Shown piece by piece: positions 8,654 to 18,477 of a DNA stretch of 64,000 bases (its first letter is position 1; each line of letters opens with the position of its first letter). A program made the translations under genes and the position numbers. Below the pieces are notes generated by a model. It saw only the letters and a program-made list of their open reading frames with translations. It did no database searches and was not told the DNA's origin. The DNA is from Sporisorium sorghi (Eukaryota; Basidiomycota; Ustilaginomycetes; Ustilaginales; Ustilaginaceae): NCBI GenBank assembly GCA_023212695.1, contig JALCCG010000042.1, forward strand, positions 1-64,000, read 5' to 3'.

Positions 8654-8920
8654 GCTTATCCCTCCAGTATGCCTATAATGACCTGAATCAATAGGTGATG
8701 CCGTATCCACGATCCGCGAATACTTTCTACCCTGTTTACATTCTTCATGTGACATGACATTCCTGCCTGTTTTTCAGGATTCGTGCTTTTTTGAACTTAT
8801 GCCGCTAACTTGGTAAAGTGTATATAGTAAGTAGTAATAATAACATCCCTTAGCGCTGCAAATTCGAAATTGGGATGCGTTCCAATCCAGCACAATAGAG
8901 AGAAAGGGTGTAGAGAGAAC

Positions 8921-10384
8921 ATGTCAGAACTTGTCGTACAGACGAAAGACGGGCGTATTCAAGGCATTTTGGAAAACGGAGTGCGTGTTTGGAAAGGCAT
9001 TCCGTATGCGAAGCCCCCGATTGGACCGCTTCGGTTCCGTGCCCCCGCAGCTCCCGAGCCTTGGGACGGGATAAAAGACACCACCGCCTTCAGCCCCATG
9101 TGCCTCCAGCCGTTGGAATCCACATCAAGCATGCTTGGAGGAGGCGTAACCAAGACCGTGTCGGAAGATTGCCTTTACCTCAATGTGTGGGCACCCCGGA
9201 ACGCTCCTGCTGAGCCGCTGCCAGTCATGGTATGGATTCATGGCGGCACGTTTGTCACCGGCTCTGGCAGTTTGCCAAGCTATGACGGTTCGGCCTTCGT
9301 TCTCCGCGGCAGCGTTATTATGGTTACCATTAATTACCGCCTGGGCCCTCTCGGATTTCTTCATCTGGCTCCGTTCGGTGAATCTTATGCCTCCAACACC
9401 GGCTTGTTGGACCAAATCGCAGCTTTGCAGTGGGTGCAGGACAATATTGGCGGCTTCGGTGGAGACCCGGATCGGGTTACAGTATTCGGCGAGTCAGCCG
9501 GCAGCATGAGCATTGCCGCCCTGCTGGCCATGCCTGCGGCAAAGGGGCTGTTCCACCGGGCCATCATGGAAAGCGGTGCTGCCCAAGTTATCACATCGGA
9601 AGAGGCACAGATGATTACGGCAGGTTTATTGAAGGAGCTTGATATCCCGCGAGCAGAGATGCATCGGCTGGAATCCCTCACCGGAGAGCAAATATTCGAA
9701 GCCGGGGAACGGCTGAAGAAGCGGGTGGGTCCTGGTGTAAGCATGCTCTTCCAGCCCGTCCTGGACCCGGACACACTCCCCCAGGATCCGCTGCAAGCTG
9801 TTCAGGAAGGCTCGGCCAAGGATGTACCCATCCTGATCGGAACGAATCTCGATGAAGGCGCTTTGTTCTTCCGGCCGGACATGCCCCTGGTGAAGGAGAG
9901 AGATCTGGTCCACGTCGTTGAACGGATGACCGGGATCCCCGATGCGGCTCCCCTTACCAAGGATTACCCTTATACCATTGACGGACATGCCCAGATTATG
10001 ACCGACCTGTATTTCTGGCGTTCGGCCCTGCAGTTCGCTTCAGCTCAGATCGGACATGCACCGGTATGGATGTACCGATTCGACTGGACACTGCCGAATC
10101 ACCCGATTCTCGGAAAAGCGATGCATGCACTCGAAATTCCATTTGTATTCAATACGCTGGCGCTGTTCCGGAATATCGGCGTTCAGGTGGATGCTCAAAC
10201 GCAGGCCTTGTCCGACCGGATGCAGGATGCATGGATTGCCTTCGCACGGGGCGGCTCACCGGATACGGAGGGACTGCCGTGGCCGACTTATGAGCCAGCG
10301 TCGCGCTCAACGATGATATTCAACTCCGATTGCTCGATCATCGAGGACCCGGATGCGGTAAAGCGCATGAATATGGGTTTATAG
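8921..10384 (+). CDS. type-B carboxylesterase (para-nitrobenzyl-esterase-like)
   Basis: This 487-residue alpha/beta hydrolase of the cholinesterase-like family shows the oxyanion loop HGGTFVTG (107-114), nucleophile Ser192 in FGESAGS, a glutamate in NLDEGALF and a histidine in HALEIPFVFN. No signal peptide is present, so it is cytoplasmic. The ATG at 8921 begins MSELVVQTKDGRIQG; upstream in-frame ATGs would add unrelated residues. It hydrolyses carboxylic esters, with unknown natural substrate, and resembles Bacillus PnbA. It is divergent from the oxidoreductase pair across a 267-base gap. Confidence 0.92.
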   Translation: MSELVVQTKDGRIQGILENGVRVWKGIPYAKPPIGPLRFRAPAAPEPWDGIKDTTAFSPMCLQPLESTSSMLGGGVTKTVSEDCLYLNVWAPRNAPAEPLPVMVWIHGGTFVTGSGSLPSYDGSAFVLRGSVIMVTINYRLGPLGFLHLAPFGESYASNTGLLDQIAALQWVQDNIGGFGGDPDRVTVFGESAGSMSIAALLAMPAAKGLFHRAIMESGAAQVITSEEAQMITAGLLKELDIPRAEMHRLESLTGEQIFEAGERLKKRVGPGVSMLFQPVLDPDTLPQDPLQAVQEGSAKDVPILIGTNLDEGALFFRPDMPLVKERDLVHVVERMTGIPDAAPLTKDYPYTIDGHAQIMTDLYFWRSALQFASAQIGHAPVWMYRFDWTLPNHPILGKAMHALEIPFVFNTLALFRNIGVQVDAQTQALSDRMQDAWIAFARGGSPDTEGLPWPTYEPASRSTMIFNSDCSIIEDPDAVKRMNMGL

Positions 10385-10410
10385 CATATATCACACATCT
10401 TGCCGCAGCA

Positions 10411-10456
10411 AAAAGCTGTACTCCGCGCATCTCGAATCGCGCAGAGTACAGCTTTT
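10411..10456. terminator. bidirectional terminator between the esterase and an ABC operon
   Basis: AAAAGCTGTACTC at 10411-10423 pairs perfectly with GAGTACAGCTTTT at 10444-10456. It sits between two convergent genes and can serve both. Confidence 0.9.
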
Positions 10457-10483
10457 CATTTGTCTTCGTCTATTCTTCACTCA

Positions 10484-11302
10484 TTATTTTACGGCACCCT
10501 GCGTAATGCCGTTGATGATCCACTTCTGCGCGAACAGATAGATGATAATCATCGGCAGCATCGCCATCAGATACGAAGCAAAGGCCAGATTGAAGTCCGT
10601 ATTGAACTGCCCTTGGAATATATACTGCACCAGCGGCAGCGTGTAGGAATTCGTATCGCTGATGATGATCAGCGGCAGCAGGAAGTCATTGTAGGTGGAG
10701 AGGCAGATCAGAATCCCTACCGTTGCATTGATCGGTGCCATGATCGGGAATATGATTCTCCAGAACGTTCCCCAAGTCGATGTGCCGTCCACTCTGGCCG
10801 CTTCCTCCAAGGCAACCGGAATGGATTTGATGTAACCCACATACACAAATACGTTAAATGCCAAAGCATATACGGTATGCAGGATCGTAAGCCCGACCAG
10901 ATTGGTCATATGGAGCCCGGCCGTCAATTTGACCAGCGGCAGCATGATGATCGGGAACGGAATGAACATCGCGCTGATGAAATAGAAGTACAGTCCCTTG
11001 AAGAATCTACGATTCATATTGCGAGCGATGGCATACGCCACAAGTGAATTGGTCAATAGCGTCAGCACCACCGTTGCCGTTGTTACCATCGCGCTATTGC
11101 CCAGCGCATTGAAGAAATTGGTCATTCGTATCGCATTGGTAAAATTCTCGAAATGAAGCTCCTTCGGCAAACCGAACAGGGAGGTAAGCATGTCCTCCGG
11201 CGTTTTAAGCGCAATAGTGATTGTCATGTACAGCGGGAACAGGATGAGGATGGTACCCAGTGTGATGAGAATCATCACCGTCCAATTGGTTTTGGTCCGC
11301 AT
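10484..11302 (-). CDS. carbohydrate ABC transporter permease (MalG/UgpE type)
   Basis: This 272-residue inner-membrane permease has six predicted helices and the cytoplasmic EAA loop, EEAARVDGTSTWGTFWRIIFP, that docks on the ATPase. The start overlaps the stop of the partner permease (TAATG). It is the third gene of an operon of binding protein, MalF-type permease and MalG-type permease. No ATPase gene accompanies it, so a shared MsmX/UgpC-type ATPase must be used. The sugar is not predictable from sequence. Confidence 0.9.
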   Translation of the reverse strand: MRTKTNWTVMILITLGTILILFPLYMTITIALKTPEDMLTSLFGLPKELHFENFTNAIRMTNFFNALGNSAMVTTATVVLTLLTNSLVAYAIARNMNRRFFKGLYFYFISAMFIPFPIIMLPLVKLTAGLHMTNLVGLTILHTVYALAFNVFVYVGYIKSIPVALEEAARVDGTSTWGTFWRIIFPIMAPINATVGILICLSTYNDFLLPLIIISDTNSYTLPLVQYIFQGQFNTDFNLAFASYLMAMLPMIIIYLFAQKWIINGITQGAVK

Positions 11303-12168
11303 TACATCTCCCCCTCCCTTCTCTGCAGGAATCGGATTTGCACGATCGAGATCGTGGCAATCAGAATGAAATAGATCACGGAGTTAGCCGATTGATAGGC
11401 AAACTCCCCTCCCTCGAAGCCGCCGGTGTAGATCAGATGGGAGATGGACTGTGTCGCCCGTCCCGGCCCCCCGTTGGTGAGGGCAACGATCTGGTCAAAC
11501 ACCATCAGGGAATTCTTCATCGCAAGCACCATGTTAATCGTAAAGAACGGTGCAATCAGCGGGAACGTAATCCTCCAAAACTCCTGCCAGCGGTTGGCTC
11601 CATCCAGATTGGAAGCCTCGTACAGCGTATGGGGAATAGTCTGCAGCCCGGCCAGATACAGAATCGTGTTATAGGCAATACCCTGCCATACCGCTACGAC
11701 TACGATACCAATCCAGGCATGCTGCTCGCTGCCCAGAATATTGGTGGACAGCCACTCGATCCCCAGGTTTTGTCCCCAAATGGTGAATACATTCGAGAAC
11801 AGGTAATTGAATATGTAGCCTACAATCAGCACACTCAGAATATTCGGCAGGAAGTAGATGCCTCTGAAGAAATTCCTCGCCTTGATTTTGGCATTAAGCC
11901 CCATGGCAATCAGCAGGCTGAAGATATTGATGAGGATCGTTACTACCACCGCGAATTTAAATGTGAACCAGTACGCATTGCCCACGTTGCTGTCCTTAAA
12001 CAGGTTCGCATAATTCTTGAATCCGATGAAATCGAAGTTGTCCCCGAATCCGTTCCAGTTCGTGAAGGAGTAATACACCCCTTGCAGTGCCGGCAGTGTC
12101 AGAAATACGAAGAACAGTATCACCGCAGGCACGGTCATCAAATAGTAAGGCATAAGCCGCTTGTTCAT
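11302..12168 (-). CDS. carbohydrate ABC transporter permease (MalF/UgpA type)
   Basis: This 288-residue multi-span permease begins MNKRLMPYYLMTVPAVILFF. It carries the EAA motif in LYEASNLDGANRWQEFWRIT and a typical GGPGRATQSISHLIYT segment near the C terminus. GGAGGACCC precedes the ATG. It forms the heterodimeric channel with the downstream permease, one base overlapping. The 167-base gap from the binding-protein gene contains no obvious terminator, so the three genes are probably one transcript. Confidence 0.9.
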   Translation of the reverse strand: MNKRLMPYYLMTVPAVILFFVFLTLPALQGVYYSFTNWNGFGDNFDFIGFKNYANLFKDSNVGNAYWFTFKFAVVVTILINIFSLLIAMGLNAKIKARNFFRGIYFLPNILSVLIVGYIFNYLFSNVFTIWGQNLGIEWLSTNILGSEQHAWIGIVVVAVWQGIAYNTILYLAGLQTIPHTLYEASNLDGANRWQEFWRITFPLIAPFFTINMVLAMKNSLMVFDQIVALTNGGPGRATQSISHLIYTGGFEGGEFAYQSANSVIYFILIATISIVQIRFLQRREGEM

Positions 12169-12335
12169 GTTGGGTCCTCCTCAGTGCATCTTGGATATCG
12201 TGTATGTCACAGAAAACTCGCTTGAGAAGCTTACCGGGGAATGATCGTATTGCAACATGGCAACGTTCCTCCGTCTCTTCATTATGGAGCCCTTCTTCTC
12301 ATGTTGCCGCACTTCATTCCCTCGTGCTGCAACTG

Positions 12336-13556
12336 TTAGCGCCTGTCTGCTACCTTGTCCCATTCGGTGTCCAGTTTCTTCAAATACCCATCAATGTCCC
12401 GGTTCTGTAAAAAGGACTGGATAACCGAGTTCAGCTGCACTGCGGCAGGTATGTAATGGTCGGCAAAGTCTATCACTTGCCCCCGCTCCAGGTAAGGCAG
12501 CAGCTCTGCAACGGCAGGATCGTCCTGCGTTACACCCTCAACGGTGGAGAACAGTGTTTGCTCCGTTATATATTGCTTGCTATTTTCAGGCTCCAACAGA
12601 AATTGAATGAACTGCTGGGCCTCCTCTTTATGCTTCGAATCCTCGGATATAGCCAGCAGGGTGTCCACTCCCGAAATCAGCTTGTTCTCTTCCGGATTGT
12701 TGCCGGTCGGCAGCGGAAAGAAGCCGATCGGTGCATCCGGATTGGCTTTCCGAATCTCCGGAATCGCCCAGGTCCCTTGGATGTACATGGCGGATTCACC
12801 TCTGGCGAACTCCCGGTTACCATCTGCATAATTCTTGCCGAAGTTATCCCCATGACCATAATCCATCAGCGCCAACTGCTTCTCTGCAATCTCTTGGTAT
12901 TTGTCGGCAAAGGTTACAGTGCCTTCCCGCCGCTCCATATAAAATTCGATGCCTTCCAGGTTGGACGCCAGCGCATTGAACGGAAGCACCGTCTGCCAAT
13001 CGTCTTTATAGGTAAGATAGAACGGGATTTTGCCAGCATCCTTGGCCTTCTGTGCTGTAGCCAATAACTCATCCCATGTCTTCGGAACGCTAAGTCCCAG
13101 TTCTTTAAAAATTTCCGTATTGTACATTACGCCGTTAGCGTTCGTGGAATATGGAATGCCCGTAACCTCGTCCATGCCCGCTACGTCTTTCAGCATCTGA
13201 ACATAAGTCTCATCCACCTGATTCAGCAGCGGGTTATCTGTCAAATTCATAAAGATGCCGCTCTGTGCCAGCAATGAATAGGTATCCGTTGCACCCATGC
13301 CGATAATGTCAGGAATGTCATTCTTGACAACTCTCGTCTTAAGCACCGTCTCTGCATCCGGCGGATTTACCTGTACCACCTTAATCTCGGATTGGGATGA
13401 ATTAAACTTCTCAATCAGTGCATCAAAAGAGCCCTTCGCCTCAGGTTTATTCTGAAAAAACTCTACCTGTACCCGTCCGGATTCCTCTTTAGCTCCGCAA
13501 GCGGTCAGCACCAATACAGTCAACAAACATGCAGCGATATATTTACCAAGCTTCAT
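12336..13556 (-). CDS. extracellular sugar-binding lipoprotein of an ABC importer
   Basis: This 406-residue family 1 solute-binding protein begins MKLGKYIAACLLTVLVLTAC; LTAC is the lipobox, with Cys20 the lipidated residue. The body has the family features AESAMYIQGTWAIPEI and ISEDSKHKEEAQQFIQFLLEPENS. It captures a saccharide outside the membrane and delivers it to the two permeases downstream. It starts the operon, with a purine-rich GGAAGTGGGGG ribosome site. No glycosidase lies in the operon, so the ligand is unknown. Confidence 0.9.
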   Translation of the reverse strand: MKLGKYIAACLLTVLVLTACGAKEESGRVQVEFFQNKPEAKGSFDALIEKFNSSQSEIKVVQVNPPDAETVLKTRVVKNDIPDIIGMGATDTYSLLAQSGIFMNLTDNPLLNQVDETYVQMLKDVAGMDEVTGIPYSTNANGVMYNTEIFKELGLSVPKTWDELLATAQKAKDAGKIPFYLTYKDDWQTVLPFNALASNLEGIEFYMERREGTVTFADKYQEIAEKQLALMDYGHGDNFGKNYADGNREFARGESAMYIQGTWAIPEIRKANPDAPIGFFPLPTGNNPEENKLISGVDTLLAISEDSKHKEEAQQFIQFLLEPENSKQYITEQTLFSTVEGVTQDDPAVAELLPYLERGQVIDFADHYIPAAVQLNSVIQSFLQNRDIDGYLKKLDTEWDKVADRR

Positions 13557-13763
13557 GGTCTGCCCCCACTTCCTATCCTGATGTAATTTAGGTCAATGCC
13601 CATATCTATTTACTACCCTTATTGCTTGGTTGGTAAACGTCCGCTCCCTCACGTGTGGCCCCGTAGACCCATCGCCGTGGAGGCCTTGTCCCCTTGTCTG
13701 CCCAGCAGGAAATGGCCTACAGGTTATGGAATGTATAGGGAACCTGATAGGAGTGATCCCGAT

Positions 13764-14516
13764 TTGTCATCCCCATTCTCTGAAGCCATATCCTCTTACC
13801 TCCCGGACCTCCGGCGTTACTGCATGCAGCTTGCATCAGGGTCCAAGTGGGATGCAGAGGACATCGAGCAAGAATCCTTAATCAAAATTCACAAAGCCCT
13901 TGAGCAGTCCCCTGACCGGCCCATCACCAAAGCCTATCTGTATCGGATAGCGCGGAATACGTGGATCGATTCCTACCGTAAGCACACCGGGAAACCCGTT
14001 CTGCTGCCCGATGCCGGCAATGATCGGGAATATCATGAGAGCCGCTTCTTGGTAAGGGAGACGCTGGAGCTGCTCGCAGCCCAACTCACGGCACATCAGA
14101 CGGTATTGATCATTCTGATCGACATTTTCTCGTATACGGCCAGGGAAGCTGCCCAACTGATACAAAGCACCGAGGGAGCCGTGAAAGAAGCATTGAAACG
14201 GGCCCGTAAACGGTTGAAGGGAATTCGGGCAAGCGGAGAAATTCATGGTTACGCCCTGCCATCCGAGCGGAATCAGGAGAGCCGTGACACTTTGGAATGG
14301 ATGGAATCCTTGATACGCGGCTTTCAATCTGCCAATCCGTACGCCATTGCCAACGCCTATCTGTCCATGCAATCTCGGCGTATTCAGCTGCAGCGGGTGC
14401 AGCGTGCCGGGGAGAGGCTTCTTTTTACCTTCCGTGATCCGGACGGTCATCTACTTACCATGACAACAGAAATTTTTTGGGACCCCGTTTCTTATGCACC
14501 CTCTTCTTCCGTTTAA
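13764..14516 (+). CDS. ECF-like sigma-70 family RNA polymerase sigma factor
   Basis: Region 2 is recognisable in DAEDIEQESLIKIHKAL and AYLYRIARNTWIDSYRK, and region 4 in the segment from ELLAAQLTAHQTVLI to the basic helix EALKRARKRLKG. A 75-residue C-terminal extension, from about residue 170, resembles the SnoaL-like tail found in some ECF sigmas. The best start is TTG at 13764, eight bases after AGGAGTG; an ATG at 13731 lacks a ribosome site. No anti-sigma gene adjoins, so the C-terminal domain may regulate the protein. It directs polymerase to an unknown promoter set. Confidence 0.85.
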   Translation: MSSPFSEAISSYLPDLRRYCMQLASGSKWDAEDIEQESLIKIHKALEQSPDRPITKAYLYRIARNTWIDSYRKHTGKPVLLPDAGNDREYHESRFLVRETLELLAAQLTAHQTVLIILIDIFSYTAREAAQLIQSTEGAVKEALKRARKRLKGIRASGEIHGYALPSERNQESRDTLEWMESLIRGFQSANPYAIANAYLSMQSRRIQLQRVQRAGERLLFTFRDPDGHLLTMTTEIFWDPVSYAPSSSV

Positions 14517-14583
14517 TTTAATTGAGATCGCATATATAGCGAAGTCCTCAGGATAGAACTATCAAAAAAGGAGTGTATAATCA

Positions 14584-14994
14584 ATGGCAGCAACCCCCCA
14601 CCGGATAGCTGTAATTCAGTGGCCTGTAAAAAATGTAGAGCGATCGCTAAAGTGGTACCAGGATGTGCTCGGCGTTACGCTGACCTTCCCTTTTACCCCG
14701 GGAGATCCTGCGGCCTGGCTCTGCATTGGCGATGCCGGGTTCGGTCTTGTGCAGACAGAAGATGTTCCTCGTCTGGAATTTACGGATTCACAAGGCAATC
14801 TTCAATCCATCGTTCAATTGCAGGTGAATGAAATTCACGAGGTATACCAGGACCTGCAAAATAAAAAGGTAGCCGTCAGCGATATGAAATATATTCCGGA
14901 TGGCGGCTACAGCTTCAGCCTCACCGATCCGGATGGAAATACCGTCAGTCTCTGGGGCGGCTGGCCTTCACCCGGCGAAGAACAAGCGGAATAA
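14584..14994 (+). CDS. VOC superfamily (glyoxalase/bleomycin-resistance fold) protein
   Basis: This 136-residue protein begins MAATPHRIAVIQWPVKNVERS and ends in the typical FSLTDPDGNTVSLWG strand. The two beta-alpha-beta-beta-beta modules of the family are visible, with candidate metal ligands in the first and last strands. AAAAAGGAGTG precedes the ATG. Members include lyases, dioxygenases and antibiotic-binding proteins, and the activity is not predictable. It follows the sigma gene by 67 bases and may share its transcript. Confidence 0.8.
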   Translation: MAATPHRIAVIQWPVKNVERSLKWYQDVLGVTLTFPFTPGDPAAWLCIGDAGFGLVQTEDVPRLEFTDSQGNLQSIVQLQVNEIHEVYQDLQNKKVAVSDMKYIPDGGYSFSLTDPDGNTVSLWGGWPSPGEEQAE

Positions 14995-15011
14995 ATTTCC
15001 CAGATGAGCAA

Positions 15012-15062
15012 AAAAGGCTGTTCCTTCAAAGCAGATTAATCTGCTATGAGGAACAGCCTTTT
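15012..15062. terminator. bidirectional terminator between the VOC gene and the AraM-like gene
   Basis: AAAAGGCTGTTCCT pairs with AGGAACAGCCTTTT, with an inner GCAGATTAATCTGC palindrome extending the stem. It separates convergent genes. Confidence 0.9.
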
Positions 15063-15090
15063 ACTTCTTTAACAACGTTCGCAGCCTTAC

Positions 15091-16311
15091 TTAATCCACG
15101 AATAAAACATCCTGTTCATTGTATGCACGAAGAAGTGTGTACCGGCTGTACCGAACCTTGTGGGCTTCACGCAGGCTCCGCATCAGCAGCTCGCTCTGGA
15201 TCGGGAGCTCCGACACGGCTGCTGGGCCGCCCACCATTGACATCAGATCGCCAAGCTCGGACGGTTCCGGGATCCCTTTAATCCCTTCGCTGATATCATC
15301 CCAATGACGGGAGATGCGCTCCGCCATAGAATCAACGTCTGTGGCAGCATTAGGGACGATCCCGAGTTTCTGCTCACCGAGGCGGTGATACAGCTTCGAG
15401 ATTTCAATACTGGCAGCGCCTACCTTAGCCCCGTGCAGCAGCTGCTTCTCCCCGAGCCGGATGAACTCCATCTCCCAGTAGTGGGACAGATGATGTTCAG
15501 CACCCGAAGCCGGATGGGATTGACCGAACAGCAGCATAGCCAGGCCGGATTCAATGAGTGCACCCATTAAGGTGCACACCCCCTCCTCGCTCCGCCGGGC
15601 AATCTGTTCCACCCCACTCACACATTGGCTGAGCGCGAATTTCGTAATGTCCGCCGAAAGCTGCAAATATGGCTCCTCTGCCACCAGGCTTCCAAACTTC
15701 CAGTCGAACAGGGACGTATACTTGCCCAGCATATCGCCAAAGCCAGCTGCGGTAAGCTCGGTGGGAGCAGACATGAGAATATCGACGTCGGCAAAAATCG
15801 CACTTGGCCCAATAGCCGGTATGGTTTTCTTCTGTCCCCGGATCATGATGGGAGCTCCCTTGGAATTGAAACCATCCACTGACGCGGCCGTTGGTATCGA
15901 GAGGAATGGAATCCCAGTGGTATAAGCCGCGTACCGGCTAATATCGTGGATCGTCCCTCCGCCAACTGCAAGCACAGCCTTCGCCCTGCTCTGCTGGATA
16001 TCCAGTATGACCTGGATCAAGGAGGGTTCATCCGCGATGACATCTCCCTTCTGATCCGAAGAAAGCTTGGTAACCTGGGCCTGAATAGCGGATTTCGTGA
16101 GCAGTCTCTCCAACGACTGGCCAGCCGCATCATAGGTATTGCCATCAACCACGATCACGACCACCGTCCATTGCTTCGTCTCTAGATAACCGGCGACCTC
16201 GCGTAGGGCTCCGGCTTGAATCCGGACAGAATCCACTTCATCCAGATTTGCATGCTGATGGACCGGCAAACCTGCCGCCAAGCTTCGGATGTTCGATAAT
16301 AGATCGGTCAT
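15091..16311 (-). CDS. araM: sn-glycerol-1-phosphate dehydrogenase (AraM/EgsA family)
   Basis: This 406-residue member of the iron-alcohol-dehydrogenase-like fold has the NAD loop VGGGTIHD (116-123), the SIPTAASVDGFNSKGAP substrate segment and histidine-rich HPASGAEHHLSHYWE for metal binding. The family interconverts sn-glycerol 1-phosphate and dihydroxyacetone phosphate. The ATG at 16311 overlaps the glycerophosphodiesterase stop by four bases. It is the last gene of a six-gene operon that imports and cleaves glycerophosphodiesters, which suggests a catabolic role here. The classic alternative is supply of G1P for heptaprenylglyceryl phosphate. Confidence 0.88.
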   Translation of the reverse strand: MTDLLSNIRSLAAGLPVHQHANLDEVDSVRIQAGALREVAGYLETKQWTVVVIVVDGNTYDAAGQSLERLLTKSAIQAQVTKLSSDQKGDVIADEPSLIQVILDIQQSRAKAVLAVGGGTIHDISRYAAYTTGIPFLSIPTAASVDGFNSKGAPIMIRGQKKTIPAIGPSAIFADVDILMSAPTELTAAGFGDMLGKYTSLFDWKFGSLVAEEPYLQLSADITKFALSQCVSGVEQIARRSEEGVCTLMGALIESGLAMLLFGQSHPASGAEHHLSHYWEMEFIRLGEKQLLHGAKVGAASIEISKLYHRLGEQKLGIVPNAATDVDSMAERISRHWDDISEGIKGIPEPSELGDLMSMVGGPAAVSELPIQSELLMRSLREAHKVRYSRYTLLRAYNEQDVLFVD

Positions 16312-17075
16312 ATCAGGGTGTCCTTCTTGCCTGTAACCGCCAGGGCCGGGAGCGGGTCGTTGCAGGTCATGCCGGTAACTCCGCACTCCAGCGAGTACCT
16401 GACACCATCCTCTTCGTCCGGGCAATAGCTCCAGACTAACAGCCCCTGTTCCTGGAACCGGGCAACAAGCGCTGGTGTAAGCAGCGACATCTCCACACCG
16501 ATCGCCCACATCCTGGTATAGGTTCCTGCTTCGCCAGAGACAAAATGGGACATTTTCTCGCCGAGGAACCCTTGCGTCTTCAGACCATACGTATCGTGAA
16601 TATAGGTCAGAACTTCTGCATCGAAGCAGGTGAATACACAGCGTGGCAGGTATCCGTATCGGCCCAGTATGGCAACGGCCCGATCAGCAGCCTCTATGGC
16701 GTCGGGACTTGGCTTAATCTCAACGTTGCACAATACCTCAGGATATTCCTTGAGCAGATCGCAGAGCTCTCCAAGCGTCGGAATTTTCAACCCTTCAAAC
16801 TCATGTGCGAACCAGCCTCCCGCATCCAGAGACTTCAGCTCCTCCAGGGTAAAATCCCGAACCGCGCCCGAACCGCTCGTCGTACGCTGAACGGTTGCAT
16901 CATGGATGACCACCACTTCATGGTCCTGTGATAGCCGGAGATCAAATTCCAGCATATCCACACCTAATTCAAGCGCCTTGCGAAAGGCCAGCAGCGTATT
17001 TTCCGGATAAGCTGCTTTGTACCCGCGATGTGCAGCCACCATCATACAGGATGGTTCCTGTAGTCGTTCGATCAT
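16308..17075 (-). CDS. glycerophosphodiester phosphodiesterase (UgpQ/GlpQ family, cytoplasmic)
   Basis: This 255-residue TIM-barrel enzyme has catalytic His16 in AAHRG, the metal-binding pair Glu43/Asp45 in LEFDLRL and His58-Asp59 in VVIHD. It has no signal peptide, so it acts after import and cleaves a glycerophosphodiester to glycerol phosphate and an alcohol. ATG at 17075 is preferred because AAAGGAG lies 11 bases upstream; an in-frame GTG at 17087 overlaps that ribosome site. It is translationally coupled to the G1P dehydrogenase gene and follows the binding-protein gene by 26 bases. Confidence 0.9.
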   Translation of the reverse strand: MIERLQEPSCMMVAAHRGYKAAYPENTLLAFRKALELGVDMLEFDLRLSQDHEVVVIHDATVQRTTSGSGAVRDFTLEELKSLDAGGWFAHEFEGLKIPTLGELCDLLKEYPEVLCNVEIKPSPDAIEAADRAVAILGRYGYLPRCVFTCFDAEVLTYIHDTYGLKTQGFLGEKMSHFVSGEAGTYTRMWAIGVEMSLLTPALVARFQEQGLLVWSYCPDEEDGVRYSLECGVTGMTCNDPLPALAVTGKKDTLI

Positions 17076-17101
17076 ATGTCCTGCCACTCCTTTACCGATT
17101 G

Positions 17102-18415
17102 TTATTGGGCGAGAATCCGCTCCGTCTCTTTCTTGAAGGTATCCAGCGTAGCCGGAATATCCTTGCTGTCGTACATAATCGCTTCAATAGCCGAGAAGAA
17201 CTCATGCATAATTTCTGGCCATGCCACATCCTTATTGGTATCTACGGCAAATTCCAGCTGATCATAGGCGACTTTGCGATTCGGTTCTTTGGCCCACAGC
17301 GCTTGCATCTTCTCCGACTCCACCATCTTCTTCGTGAAGGGCAGGTATCCCGATTGCAAAATAAATTCCAGACCGCCTTCCTCCTCCATCTCCATCCACC
17401 GGATGAACTCCCACGCCGCTTCCTTGTTCTTGGAAGAAGAGAGCATTGTCACATTCGCGCCCCCGGTCGGATTCGCGTACACTTCGTCCTTCGGCAGGAA
17501 TGCCGTCACGTAATCAAAATCCACCGTGCTGGACAGCCCGCCGATCGACCCCGTGGATTGATACATCATGCCGACCTTGCCTTCCACAAACATGCTGTTC
17601 ACAATGTTGCCGGAATCCTGTGCCGGCGGATAATACAGTGCGCCCGTGCTTTGCAGGTCTTTAAGGTATGCAAACATTTTGGCGCCGGCTCCGTTATCGC
17701 CGAATCCTATCGACGAATGGTCATCATTGAAAAAGGTGCCGCCCGCCTGCGAGATCATGGCAATGGGATACCAGGTGTCATAAGGCATCGTAACTCCGTA
17801 ACGTTTATACTCGCTGCCTTCTTTGACAACCAGCGCATTTGCGACTTCCTTCATCTCCTCCCACGTGGTCGGAATTTGCAGCCCCAGCTCATCCAGCAGC
17901 GTTTTATTCACATGCAAAATCGGGGTGGAACGGTTCAGCGGCAGTGACACCAATTGATCATTGAAGGTGGAGTGCCCCATCAGCCCCGGCGTGAAATCAT
18001 CGACGCTGATGCCGGAGCCTTCAAGATAAGGCGTCAGATCCTCCAGCACCTCCGAATCGGCGAACATCTGAACGTAGGCGCGCTCCAGCATGCTGACATC
18101 GGGACCGGTACCGGAGGCAATCGCCTGCTGGAGCTTGGTAACCGTCTCGTCATAACTTCCCTGGAACGTGCCGACAACTTCAATATCTTCATGAGATGCA
18201 TTGAAGCGCTGAATAAGCGCGTCCATGTACTCCCCGTTCTTGCCTCCGAGCGAGTGCCAGAACTGAACCGTGGTCTTCCCCTTATCACCGGACGGAGCTT
18301 CGGTGCCCCCGCCTCCCGGCGCTTCGCCAGTCTCCCCGGAACCTCCTCCACTGCACGCGGCAAGCAAACTGAACAGCAGGATGACGGATAGCAGTGAATA
18401 CCATTTGGATTTCAT
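17102..18415 (-). CDS. ugpB: UgpB-like glycerol-phosphate/glycerophosphodiester-binding lipoprotein
   Basis: This 437-residue protein is exported and anchored at Cys21 (LLAAC lipobox), followed by a glycine-rich linker. Several segments resemble E. coli UgpB around its ligand pocket: TTVQFWHSLGGKNGE, NRSTPILHVNK, STGSIGGL and SGYLPFTKK. ATG at 18415 lies 10 bases from GGAGG, while the ATG nine bases earlier is almost adjacent to it. The ligand is probably a glycerophosphodiester or glycerol phosphate, given the adjacent phosphodiesterase and dehydrogenase. The stereochemistry of the ligand is the open question. Confidence 0.82.
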   Translation of the reverse strand: MKSKWYSLLSVILLFSLLAACSGGGSGETGEAPGGGGTEAPSGDKGKTTVQFWHSLGGKNGEYMDALIQRFNASHEDIEVVGTFQGSYDETVTKLQQAIASGTGPDVSMLERAYVQMFADSEVLEDLTPYLEGSGISVDDFTPGLMGHSTFNDQLVSLPLNRSTPILHVNKTLLDELGLQIPTTWEEMKEVANALVVKEGSEYKRYGVTMPYDTWYPIAMISQAGGTFFNDDHSSIGFGDNGAGAKMFAYLKDLQSTGALYYPPAQDSGNIVNSMFVEGKVGMMYQSTGSIGGLSSTVDFDYVTAFLPKDEVYANPTGGANVTMLSSSKNKEAAWEFIRWMEMEEEGGLEFILQSGYLPFTKKMVESEKMQALWAKEPNRKVAYDQLEFAVDTNKDVAWPEIMHEFFSAIEAIMYDSKDIPATLDTFKKETERILAQ

Positions 18416-18477
18416 TCGATTCATTCCTCCATTTAATTATTCGATTATGATTTGTATAAACCTGTCATTTCCTGTAA

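Noticed and set aside
11338..12225. Open frame on the + strand across the MalF-type permease
   Set aside because: Antisense to a permease with a clear EAA motif and ribosome site. The product is low-complexity and charged.
16928..17947. Long open frame (339 codons) on the + strand across the binding-protein region
   Set aside because: It is antisense to the UgpB and phosphodiesterase genes, whose family motifs are unmistakable. Composition is rich in Arg/His and it has no ribosome site.
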